A stretch of 5,441 bases of DNA. Source: CAXSEF01 sp050920955 (GTDB lineage Bacteria > Pseudomonadota > Alphaproteobacteria > Acetobacterales > Acetobacteraceae). Below are positions 1 to 5,441 of this stretch, one piece after another; position 1 is the first letter of the stretch; every line of letters begins with the position of its first letter. A model generated the notes under the pieces. The model was not told where the DNA came from. It ran no database searches and was given only the letters and a program-made list of their open reading frames with translations. The position numbers were made by a program, and so were the translations under genes. The stretch covers positions 1 to 5,441 of the forward strand of contig JBPBQS010000019.1 in the NCBI GenBank assembly GCA_050920955.1. Direction: 5' to 3'.

Positions 1-554
1 GCCTCCTCCCACGTCACGCTCTCGCGCCCCGCGAACCCCCCGTCCCCCCGCGTCACCAGATGGAAGTGCTCGCGATACAGCGGCACCGACGCCACCCTGC
101 GCAGCGTGTCGGCGTCGAGGTACGTCACCCCCGCGTCCACCTCCAGGTTGTCCATCAGCTCGATCACCTGGTTCGACGTCCGCGACAGCACCGTGAACCG
201 CAGCCCCGGATGCCTGCGCAGCATCGGCGCCGTGAGCAGCGCCACCCCCGGCACCGCCGTCGGGATCACCGCGAGCCGCAGGTGCCCCGCCACGTCGCGC
301 CGGTGCGCCTCGATCTCCTGGCGCATCGCCCGCGTGTCGCTCACGATCCGCCGCGCCCAGCCGAGCACCCGCTCGCCCTCCGGCGTGAACCCCCGGAACC
401 GCGAATCCCGCTCCACGATCAGGATCCCGAGCTGGTCCTCGAGCTGCCGCAGCCCCGCGGACAGCGTCGGCTGCGTGATCCCCACCGACTCCGCCGCCCG
501 CCCGAAGTGCCGCTCGCGCGCCAGCGCCAGGATCAGCTCGAGCTTGTCGATCAC
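1..554 (-). CDS. LysR-type transcriptional regulator, N-terminal 184 residues (3' end outside the window)
   Basis: DNA-binding regulator of the LysR family, cut off by the window edge; family members are usually about 300 residues. Translating down from GTG at 554 gives an N-terminal winged helix-turn-helix at about residues 5-62, with HFGRAAESVGITQPTLSAGL followed by RQLEDQLG and the wing FTPEGERVL. A linker helix follows (about 63-88), then the start of the effector-binding domain at HLRLAVIPTAVPG. GTG 554 fits the family's usual distance to the helix-turn-helix, and no in-frame start is visible just upstream. No Shine-Dalgarno is seen: the upstream bases are pyrimidine-rich and belong to the edge of repeat copy A. 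The RFRGFTPEGERVL wing and the VIPTAVPG segment recall LysR regulators found beside formate dehydrogenase (fds) genes. That is from memory, so the target is left open. It lies downstream of folC on the same strand and is probably a separate transcription unit. Confidence 0.9.
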   Translation of the reverse strand, partial: MIDKLELILALARERHFGRAAESVGITQPTLSAGLRQLEDQLGILIVERDSRFRGFTPEGERVLGWARRIVSDTRAMRQEIEAHRRDVAGHLRLAVIPTAVPGVALLTAPMLRRHPGLRFTVLSRTSNQVIELMDNLEVDAGVTYLDADTLRRVASVPLYREHFHLVTRGDGGFAGRESVTWEE

Positions 555-563
555 GGGGAGAAA

Positions 564-692
564 GGAAGAAAGGCCAGAGGCTCTGCCTCTGGACTCCGCC
601 AAAGGCTCGCCTTTGGAAACCGATACTTAAGTAACGGGATCAAAGGGCCCCCCGGCCCTTTGCGGGTTCGGGCGGAGCCCGACCTTCCTCCC
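564..692 (-). repeat. Composite inverted-repeat element, copy A (folC-regulator gap)
   Basis: About 129 bp, in the opposite orientation to copies B and C. Four hairpins are visible on the plus strand: 574-592 (CCAGAGGC, loop TCT), 599-616 (CCAAAGG, loop CTCG), 642-661 (AAAGGGCC, loop CCCC) and 668-682 (TCGGGC, loop GGA). The central palindrome TACTTAAGTA is at 624-633. The ends, GGAAGAAAGG (564-573) and CCTTCCTCCC (683-692), are inverted repeats matching at 8 of 10 positions. The outer edge is uncertain by several bases on the regulator side, because the purine run continues to about 555. The element starts 3 nt past the folC stop and occupies nearly all of the 141-nt gap. No clear T-tract follows any stem, so a terminator role is possible but not shown. 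Confidence 0.85.
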
Positions 693-695
693 ACT

Positions 696-1958
696 TCACC
701 CGTCCGCCTTCAGCACCTCTCCGGCGAGGTAGAGCGACCCGCAGATCACCACCCGCCCCGGCGCAGAAGCCCCCGCCACGATCGCCCGCAGCGCCTCCGC
801 CACCGTCGGCCCCGGCCGCGCCACGCCCCCTGACGCCGCCACCACCGCCTCCACCGACAGCCCCAGATACTGCCCCGGCTCGCACACCGCATGCACGCTC
901 GCCGCCAGCGGCAGCAGCGGCCGCAGGAACGCCCCCGCATCCTTCGCCTGCTTCATCCCCACCACGAGATGCAGCGGCCGATCCCCCCACCCCGCCAAGT
1001 GCTCCGCGAGCGCCCGCCCCGCCCCCTCGTTGTGCGCCCCGTCCAGCCAGAGCTCCCACCCCCCCGGAAGCCCCGCCGCCAGCCGCCCGCCGAGCCGCTG
1101 CATCCGCCCCGGCCACTCCGCCCCCGCGATCCCCGCGAGCGCCCCATCCCCCACCAGCCCCGACGCCCGCGCCGCCGCCACCGCGATCCCCGCGTTGTCC
1201 ACCTGGTGCGCCCCCAGCAGCGACGGCGCCGGCAACGCCACCTCCCCCGCCCCATCCCAAAACCGCAGCCCGCCGCCGTCCACCGCCACGTCCCAGTCCC
1301 GCCCCCGCAGCAGCACCGGCGCCCCGACCTCCTCCGCGTGCCCCAGCAGAACCCCCAACGCCTCCCCCGACTGCGCGCCCACCACGACCGGCGTCCCCGC
1401 CTTCATGATCCCCGCCTTCTCCCGCGCGATCAGCCCCAGCGTATCCCCGAGGAAATCCTGGTGATCCATCGAGATCGACGTGATCGCGCAAACCCGCGGC
1501 GGCGGAATCACGTTCGTCGCATCCGCCCGCCCCCCGAGCCCCACTTCCAGGACGCACAGATCCGCCGGCACCCGCGCGAACAGCTCGAAGCTCGCCGCGA
1601 CGAGCACCTCGAACACCGTGACCGCCGCCCCGTCGTTCACGGCCGCGACCTCCTCGATCACCGCAGAAAGCGCCTCGTCGCTCACCAGCTCCCCCGCGAG
1701 CCGTATCCGCTCCCTGAAGTGCACCAGGTGCGGCGAGGTATAGACGTGCACCCGCAGCCCCCCCCGCTCGCCGATCGCGCGCAGGAACGCGCAGGTGCTC
1801 CCCTTCCCGTTGGTCCCCGCGACGTGGATCACCGGCGGCAGCCGCCGCTCTGGATGCCCCAGCTTGCCCAGCAGCGCCTCCAGACGCTCCAGGCTGAGAT
1901 CGATCAGCTTGGGATACAGCCCGTGCAGCCGCTCGATCACCGCCTCGGCGCGGCTCAC
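696..1958 (-). CDS. folC: Bifunctional dihydrofolate synthase / folylpolyglutamate synthase
   Basis: Cytoplasmic Mur-ligase-family enzyme. It couples L-glutamate to dihydropteroate using ATP to make dihydrofolate, then adds glutamates to folates, which retains them in the cell. From GTG 1958 it has 420 residues, normal for FolC. Visible motifs are the ATP P-loop HVAGTNGKGST (45-55), EVGLGGRADATNV, the central-domain MDHQDFLGDT, REKAGIMKAG with the lysine that is carbamylated in the family, WPGRMQ, and LDGAHNEGA at the start of the C-terminal domain. I chose GTG 1958 because it gives the usual N-terminus (about 24 residues to LERLEALL) and has a weak GGA 8 nt upstream. The reading frame could start at TTG 1979, but that adds seven residues encoded partly by repeat copy B. 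folC after accD is a conserved alphaproteobacterial order, but here copy B separates the two genes by 145 nt. Confidence 0.96.
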   Translation of the reverse strand: MSRAEAVIERLHGLYPKLIDLSLERLEALLGKLGHPERRLPPVIHVAGTNGKGSTCAFLRAIGERGGLRVHVYTSPHLVHFRERIRLAGELVSDEALSAVIEEVAAVNDGAAVTVFEVLVAASFELFARVPADLCVLEVGLGGRADATNVIPPPRVCAITSISMDHQDFLGDTLGLIAREKAGIMKAGTPVVVGAQSGEALGVLLGHAEEVGAPVLLRGRDWDVAVDGGGLRFWDGAGEVALPAPSLLGAHQVDNAGIAVAAARASGLVGDGALAGIAGAEWPGRMQRLGGRLAAGLPGGWELWLDGAHNEGAGRALAEHLAGWGDRPLHLVVGMKQAKDAGAFLRPLLPLAASVHAVCEPGQYLGLSVEAVVAASGGVARPGPTVAEALRAIVAGASAPGRVVICGSLYLAGEVLKADG

Positions 1959-1970
1959 GAAAAGCAATCC

Positions 1971-2101
1971 AGCAAGCAAGGTCGGGCTCTGCCCGAACCC
2001 GCGAAGGATCCGAGGACCCTATGATCCCTTGACTTAAGAGAAGCCATCCAAGGGGCTTCCCTTGGCGGAGTCCAGAGGCAGCGCCTCTGGCCTTGCTTGC
2101 T
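1971..2101 (+). repeat. Composite inverted-repeat element, copy B (accD-folC gap), with perfect 11-bp terminal inverted repeats
   Basis: A 131-bp element bounded by AGCAAGCAAGG (1971-1981) and its exact reverse complement (2091-2101). Inside are hairpins at 1982-1996 (TCGGGC, loop TCT), about 2003-2022 (a decayed stem with an A-C mismatch), 2048-2065 (CCAAGGG, loop GCTT) and 2072-2090 (CCAGAGGC, loop AGC). CTTAAG at 2033-2038 is close to the centre. The left and right halves are diverged inverted copies of one ~60-bp unit. The element begins 2 nt after the accD stop codon and ends 12 nt before the folC GTG, so it fills 131 of the 145 intergenic bases. It is flanked by GG on both sides (minus-strand reading), which could be a 2-bp target duplication or chance. 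It has no coding capacity. Confidence 0.9.
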
Positions 2102-2103
2102 CC

Positions 2104-3021
2104 TCATGCCGCCTCGCGCGCCCGGCCGAGCAGCCCGATCAGCCGCCCGAGCGTCGCCCGCATCTCCCCCCTGTGCACGACCATGTCGACGATCCCGTGC
2201 GCGTGGAGGTACTCGGCCCTCTGGAACCCGTCCGGCAGCGTCTCGCGCACCGTCTGCTCGATCACCCGCGCCCCCGCGAAGCCGATCAGCGCCCCCGGCT
2301 CGGCGATCGCCACATCCCCCAGCATCGCGAACGACGCGGTGACTCCCCCCGTCGTCGGATCGGTCAGTACCACGAGGAACGGCAGCCCCGCCTCCTTGAC
2401 CATGCGCGTCGCGATGGTGGTCCGCGGCATCTGCATCAGGCTGATCGCGCCCTCCTGCATCCGCGCCCCGCCCGAGCACGTGAACACCACCAGCGGCGCC
2501 GACTGCAGCACGGCGAGCCTGGCCGCCGCCACGATCCCCTCGCCGACCGCAGCCCCCATCGACCCCGCCATGAACTCGAACGCCATGGCCGCCACGACGC
2601 AGCGATGCCCGCCCACCGTCCCGTGCGCCACGACGAGCGCATCCTCCAGCCCCGTCTTCGCCCGCGCATCGCGCAGCCGGTCGACATAACGCTTCTGGTC
2701 CCTGAACCCGAGCGGATCCTGCGGCGCCCGCGGCAGCTCGATCCGCGTGTAGCCCGCCGCCACCTCCTCGCCCGGCTCCCCTGCGTCCCCCTCGACCCGC
2801 ACGACGCCCAGCGCCGGATCGAACGTCCACGCCAGCCGCTCCTGCGCCGTGCCCCGCATGTGGTGCCCGCAGTTCGGGCAGACCTTGAGGCTGGCCTCCA
2901 GCTCCTTGGTCGAGACGACCTGCTCGCACGCCGTGCACTGTGTCCACAGGTTGTCCGGAACCTCGCGCCGCCCGAGCAGCGTCCGGATGCGCGGCCGCAC
3001 GTACTCCGTGAGCCAGCTCAC
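2104..3021 (-). CDS. accD: Acetyl-CoA carboxylase carboxyltransferase, beta subunit
   Basis: With AccA it forms the carboxyltransferase that moves the carboxyl group from carboxybiotin on AccB to acetyl-CoA. This makes malonyl-CoA, the first committed step of fatty-acid synthesis, in the cytoplasm. The product is 305 residues (E. coli AccD is about 304). An N-terminal zinc ribbon shows Cys29, Cys32, Cys48 and Cys51 in the family's CxxC-x15-CxxC spacing. The crotonase-like domain has FTCSGGARMQEGAISLMQM, DPTTGGVTASFAMLGD and the oxyanion/CoA-binding region EPGALIGFAGARVIEQTVRE, ending with GFQRAEYLHAHGIVD. The GTG start at 3021 gives the usual opening SWLTEYVRPRI; a run of six Gs (3034-3029) 7 nt upstream is the only candidate ribosome binding site. 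It lies 25 nt after trpA and is probably cotranscribed with it. It is encoded apart from accA, as is common. Confidence 0.97.
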   Translation of the reverse strand: MSWLTEYVRPRIRTLLGRREVPDNLWTQCTACEQVVSTKELEASLKVCPNCGHHMRGTAQERLAWTFDPALGVVRVEGDAGEPGEEVAAGYTRIELPRAPQDPLGFRDQKRYVDRLRDARAKTGLEDALVVAHGTVGGHRCVVAAMAFEFMAGSMGAAVGEGIVAAARLAVLQSAPLVVFTCSGGARMQEGAISLMQMPRTTIATRMVKEAGLPFLVVLTDPTTGGVTASFAMLGDVAIAEPGALIGFAGARVIEQTVRETLPDGFQRAEYLHAHGIVDMVVHRGEMRATLGRLIGLLGRAREAA

Positions 3022-3046
3022 CCCCGCACCCCCCGCGCGGCGCCGC

Positions 3047-3880
3047 TCACGCCGCCTCCGCCCGCGCCCCGCGCACGCCCGCCGCCAGCGCCCGCACCTG
3101 GTCCAGCACGAGCCCGACCGTCCCCGGCCCCGCCCGCCCCTGCGCGTCCAGGCTCTGCGCCAGCGTGTCGCACAGCGCCGAGCCGACGACCGCCGCGTCC
3201 GCCACCCGCGCCGCCGCCGCCGCCTGCTCCGGCGTCCTCACCCCGAACCCGATCGCCACCGGCAGCGTCGTCGCCGCCCTGATCCGCGGCAGCGCCGCCG
3301 CGAGATCCGCCGCCGACGCGCTGCGCGTCCCGGTGATCCCGGTGATGCTGACGTAGTAGACGAACCCCGAGCTCTGCCGCAGCACCACCGGCAGCCGCTC
3401 CGCGTCCGTGGTCGGCGCCACCAGCCGGATGATGTCCAGCCCGTTCGCCTCCGCGTCCCCCGCCAGCAGGTCCGCCTCCTCGGTCGGCAGATCGACGAGA
3501 ATCAACCCGTCCACCCCCGCCGCCGCCGCGTCCACGCAGAACCGTGTCGTCCCGTACGCGAGCACCGGGTTGAGGTACCCCATCAGCACCACCGGCGTCT
3601 CCGCGTCGCCCCCCCGGAACTCCCTGACAAGCTCCAGCGTCCCCGCCACCGTCGCCCCGGCGGCGAGTCCGCGCAGCCCCGCCGCCTGCACCGACGGCCC
3701 GTCCGCCATCGGGTCGGTGAACGGCATCCCCAGCTCGATCAGGTCCGCCCCCGCCCCGGGCAATCCCCGCAGCAGGGCGGCGCTGTTCTCCCGGTCCGGA
3801 TCGTACGCCTCCAGGAACGTCACGAGCCCCGCGCGCCCCTCCCGCGCCAGCGCCTCGAAGCGCGCGGCGATGCGGCTCAC
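3047..3880 (-). CDS. trpA: Tryptophan synthase, alpha subunit
   Basis: A TIM-barrel enzyme of the alpha2-beta2 tryptophan synthase complex. It cleaves indole-3-glycerol phosphate to indole and glyceraldehyde-3-phosphate and passes indole to TrpB. From GTG 3880 it has 277 residues. The catalytic pair is intact and numbered as in enteric TrpA: Glu49 in LIELGMPF and Asp60 in DPMADGPSVQ. The mobile-loop region SITGITGTR and the phosphate-binding segments GFGV and GSAL are also present. One departure: residues 24-28 read EAYDP where enteric TrpA has TLGDP, so Tyr replaces the usual Gly26. The frame stays open far upstream inside trpB, but GTG 3880 is the expected start. It overlaps the trpB stop by 4 nt (GTGA, inside ATGTGA) and has GGGAG 7 nt upstream, which indicates translational coupling. 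Confidence 0.97.
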   Translation of the reverse strand: MSRIAARFEALAREGRAGLVTFLEAYDPDRENSAALLRGLPGAGADLIELGMPFTDPMADGPSVQAAGLRGLAAGATVAGTLELVREFRGGDAETPVVLMGYLNPVLAYGTTRFCVDAAAAGVDGLILVDLPTEEADLLAGDAEANGLDIIRLVAPTTDAERLPVVLRQSSGFVYYVSITGITGTRSASAADLAAALPRIRAATTLPVAIGFGVRTPEQAAAAARVADAAVVGSALCDTLAQSLDAQGRAGPGTVGLVLDQVRALAAGVRGARAEAA

Positions 3881-5103
3881 ATCGCCACTCCCAGGTGCTC
3901 GGCCACCGTGAAGATGTCCTTGTCGCCCCGCCCCGACAGGTTCATCAGCACGACCTGGTCCGGCCGCATCTCGCGCGCGACCTTCTCCACCGCCGACAGC
4001 GCGTGCGCGCACTCCAGCGCCGGGATGATCCCCTCGGCGCGCGTGCACATCTGGAACGCCGCCAGCGCCTCGGAATCCGTCACGCCCACGTACTCCGCGC
4101 GCCCGATCTCGTGTAGCCACGAGTGCTCCGGCCCGATCCCCGGATAGTCGAGCCCCGCGCTGATCGAGTGCGCCTCCGTGATCTGCCCGTCCCCGTCCTG
4201 CAGCAGGTACGTGCGGTTGCCGTGCAGCACCCCCGGCCGCCCCCGGTTCAGGCTCGCGGCATGGCGCGGCGTGTCCAGCCCCTCGCCCGCCGCCTCGACC
4301 CCGATCAGCCGAACCTCGGGATCGTCGAGGAACGCATGGAAGATCCCCATCGCATTGGACCCGCCGCCCACCGACGCGACGATGGCGTCCGGCAGCTTGC
4401 CCTCCATCTCCAGCATCTGCGCCCGGCTCTCCTCGCCGATCACCGACTGCAGGTCGCGCACCATCGCCGGATACGGGTGCGGCCCTGCCACCGTCCCGAT
4501 CAGGTAGTACGTGTCGTCCACGTTGGCGACCCAGTCCCGCATCGCCTCGTTCATCGCGTCCTTGAGCGTCCCCGCCCCGGACGTCACCGAGCGCACCTCC
4601 GCCCCCAGCAGCTTCATGCGGAACACGTTGGGCTTCTGCCGCTCGACGTCGGTCGCCCCCATGAACACCACGCACGGCAGCCCGAACAGCGCGCACACGG
4701 TGGCCGTCGCGACCCCGTGCTGCCCCGCCCCGGTCTCGGCGATGATCCGCGTCTTGCCCATGCGCTGCGCCAGCAGGATCTGGCCGACACAATTGTTGAT
4801 CTTGTGCGACCCGGTGTGGTTCAGCTCCTCCCGCTTGAAGTAGATCTTGGCGCCGCCGACCTGCTTCGTCAGGCGCTCGGCGAACCACATCGGGCTCGGC
4901 CGCCCCACGTACTCCTTGGCCAGCCGCGCGACCTCGGCCGCGTACGCCGGGTCCGCCTTCGCCGCCTCCCACGCCCGCTCCACGTCGAGCACGAGCGGCA
5001 TCAGGGTCTCGGCGACGAAGCGCCCGCCGAACTCGCCGAACCGCCCGCGCCCGTCGGGGCCGGAACGGAGCGAGTTGGCACCATGCGGGGCAATCTGGTT
5101 CAC
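3877..5103 (-). CDS. trpB: Tryptophan synthase, beta subunit
   Basis: PLP-dependent enzyme that condenses indole from TrpA with L-serine to give L-tryptophan, the last step of the pathway. It has 408 residues, normal for the main TrpB1 type. The N-terminal RFGEFGGRFVAETLMP motif is present. The PLP-binding lysine is Lys101 in HTGSHKINN, the catalytic Glu is Glu123 in AETGAGQHG, and the PLP-phosphate loop is GGGSNA (246-251). The monovalent-cation/COMM-domain region carries SAGLDYPGIGPEHS. These sites sit at a constant offset of 14 from the Salmonella numbering, so no internal deletion is evident. GTG 5103 is chosen for the strong GGAGGT ribosome site 7 nt upstream. It is the first gene of the visible operon. 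trpF, often just upstream in related bacteria, is not in the 338 bp preceding it. Confidence 0.98.
   Translation of the reverse strand: MNQIAPHGANSLRSGPDGRGRFGEFGGRFVAETLMPLVLDVERAWEAAKADPAYAAEVARLAKEYVGRPSPMWFAERLTKQVGGAKIYFKREELNHTGSHKINNCVGQILLAQRMGKTRIIAETGAGQHGVATATVCALFGLPCVVFMGATDVERQKPNVFRMKLLGAEVRSVTSGAGTLKDAMNEAMRDWVANVDDTYYLIGTVAGPHPYPAMVRDLQSVIGEESRAQMLEMEGKLPDAIVASVGGGSNAMGIFHAFLDDPEVRLIGVEAAGEGLDTPRHAASLNRGRPGVLHGNRTYLLQDGDGQITEAHSISAGLDYPGIGPEHSWLHEIGRAEYVGVTDSEALAAFQMCTRAEGIIPALECAHALSAVEKVAREMRPDQVVLMNLSGRGDKDIFTVAEHLGVAM
3888..3892 (-). promoter_or_regulatory. Shine-Dalgarno of trpA inside the end of trpB
   Basis: The minus strand reads GGGAG, 7 nt before the GTG at 3880. 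It supports this start over in-frame alternatives farther inside trpB. The site lies within trpB's last codons, so ribosomes finishing trpB would reach it directly. Confidence 0.7.
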
Positions 5104-5110
5104 GGCATCA

Positions 5111-5116
5111 ACCTCC
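5111..5116 (-). promoter_or_regulatory. Shine-Dalgarno of trpB
   Basis: The minus strand reads GGAGGT, 7 nt before the GTG at 5103. This is the strongest ribosome binding site in the window and fixes the trpB start. An ATG-CCG-TGA triplet run sits between it and the GTG in another frame and is too short to matter. Confidence 0.85.
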
Positions 5117-5127
5117 AGGGATCGCGC

Positions 5128-5156
5128 GTCTTAGCGCAGCAGGCCCGGTGCGTCAC
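5128..5156 (-). promoter_or_regulatory. Candidate sigma-70-type promoter for trpB
   Basis: On the minus strand, GTGACG (5156-5151) is a 4 of 6 match to the -35 consensus and TAAGAC (5133-5128) is a 3 of 6 match to the -10, with exactly 17 nt between them. Transcription would begin near 5121 and give a leader of about 18 nt that includes the GGAGGT site. The matches are modest and chance in this region cannot be excluded. It is the best candidate I found between copy C and trpB. Confidence 0.35.
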
Positions 5157-5177
5157 CTGCGCGATCGCCACCGGGCC
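5142..5177. promoter_or_regulatory. Perfect 9-bp inverted repeat upstream of trpB (possible operator or hairpin)
   Basis: GGCCCGGTG at 5142-5150 and its exact complement CACCGGGCC at 5169-5177 are separated by 18 nt that include the small palindrome GCGATCGC. The arms are centred on the candidate -35 at 5151-5156. It could be a two-site operator for a dimeric regulator or, if transcription begins farther upstream, an RNA hairpin in the leader. There is no T-run after it on the minus strand, so it is not a canonical intrinsic terminator. Confidence 0.45.
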
Positions 5178-5227
5178 CGCGCACATGGGCACGCCCCGCC
5201 GCTGCGGAACCGCGCCAAGTAAAGAAA

Positions 5228-5348
5228 GCAAGCATGGGCTCTGCCCAAACCCGCAAAGGGCCCGAGGCCCTTTGATCCCTTTACTTAAGAGAAGGCGATC
5301 CAAGGGCCCGGCCCTTGGCGGAGTTTGAGGCAGAGCCTCAACCTTGGC
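5228..5348 (+). repeat. Composite inverted-repeat element, copy C (upstream of trpB)
   Basis: About 121 bp, in the same orientation as copy B. Hairpins: 5235-5247 (TGGGC, loop TCT), 5255-5273 (AAAGGGCC, loop CGA), 5300-5318 (CCAAGGGC, loop CCG) and 5325-5341 (TTGAGGC, loop AGA). CTTAAG at 5284-5289 marks the centre. The left half aligns to the reverse complement of the right half over its whole length; both contain GGCTCTGCC or GGGCTCTGCCC, a CCGC linker, the second hairpin, GATC and CTTAAG. The ends (GCAAGCA and CCTTGGC) are only weak inverted repeats, so the exact edges are uncertain. With 5104-5227 and 5353-5441 it makes up the gene-free stretch before trpB. Confidence 0.85.
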
Positions 5349-5352
5349 CCCC

Positions 5353-5441
5353 GTCCTGCCGCGCAGGACAAACGAGCCTTTTCGACCCCCTCCGTCCTGC
5401 GCCGCAGGACGGGTTTCCCCCTCCCAACCCCCATCCGTCCT
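5353..5441. repeat. Regularly spaced GTCCTGC/GCAGGAC hairpins, running off the window
   Basis: Two palindromes share the stem GTCCTGC/GCAGGAC: 5353-5369 (loop CGC) and 5392-5412 (stem extended to CCGTCCTGC, loop GCC). A third copy begins with CCGTCCT at 5435 and is cut by the window end. The stem starts are at 5353, 5394 and 5437, so the period is 41 then 43 bp. The bases between are unrelated and pyrimidine-rich on the plus strand. No coding region is seen here. Confidence 0.65.

Noticed and set aside
642..661. Intrinsic terminator of folC at the AAAGGGCC hairpin
   Set aside because: The stem is strong, but only the three Ts within the stem follow it before GATCC. Equivalent hairpins occur in every copy of the element, so it is better described as part of the repeat.
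1959..1979. TTG at 1979 as the start of folC
   Set aside because: It would add seven residues encoded partly by the end of repeat copy B, and it is absent from the usual FolC N-terminus. GTG 1958 fits better.
891..2024. Long plus-strand open frame (377 codons) opposite folC
   Set aside because: It is Arg/Pro/His-rich low-complexity translation, the typical antisense shadow of a high-GC gene. The minus-strand frame has a full set of FolC motifs.
2062..3282. Long plus-strand open frame opposite accD and the end of trpA
   Set aside because: It spans two recognised genes and a repeat, and is dominated by Arg/Pro/Ala with no domain-like pattern. It is an antisense shadow.
5100..5303. Small minus-strand open frame (67 codons) ahead of trpB as a trp leader peptide
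   Set aside because: It starts inside repeat copy C, has no visible ribosome site and lacks a run of Trp codons.
4123..5328. Plus-strand open frame opposite trpB running into copy C
   Set aside because: It has no recognisable motif, crosses a gene boundary and a repeat element, and its composition is that of a GC shadow.
5353..5441. CRISPR array
   Set aside because: The repeats are short perfect palindromes with differing loops and edges, the interspersed bases are about 22-24 nt of low-complexity sequence, and only two to three units are seen.

Overview
The window is very GC-rich and looks like the chromosome of an alphaproteobacterium. Five genes all read on the minus strand, in transcriptional order trpB - trpA - accD - folC - LysR-type regulator (the last runs off position 1). 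The trpB-trpA-accD-folC order is a known alphaproteobacterial arrangement. The extreme GC content, the protein sequences and the style of the intergenic repeats make me lean towards an Acetobacteraceae-like organism (Roseomonas relatives). That family-level placement is an inference; no rRNA gene is present to confirm it.

Layout from the 5' end of the operon (right to left): 5353-5441 holds short hairpins repeated about every 41-43 bp. A composite inverted repeat (copy C) lies at 5228-5348. The stretch 5104-5227 is the trpB leader, with a candidate promoter, a 9-bp inverted repeat over its -35 and a strong Shine-Dalgarno. trpB (5103-3877) overlaps trpA (3880-3047) by 4 nt, and accD (3021-2104) follows after 25 nt. 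Copy B of the repeat fills almost the whole accD-folC gap, and copy A almost the whole gap between folC (1958-696) and the regulator (554-1).

TrpB and TrpA are the two subunits of tryptophan synthase. AccD is the beta subunit of the acetyl-CoA carboxylase carboxyltransferase. FolC makes dihydrofolate and polyglutamylates folates. The genes are ordinary housekeeping genes, and each shows its family's key motifs. All five appear to start with GTG.

The unusual content is between the genes. Three diverged copies of a roughly 120-130 bp element occur here. Each is two inverted copies of a ~60-bp unit around CTTAAG, each unit carries two hairpins, and paired substitutions preserve the stems. Copy B has perfect 11-bp terminal inverted repeats, and its removal would restore a compact accD-folC junction with a Shine-Dalgarno. 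This resembles a REP/BIME- or MITE-like non-autonomous element. I cannot tell from sequence alone whether the family has already been described.
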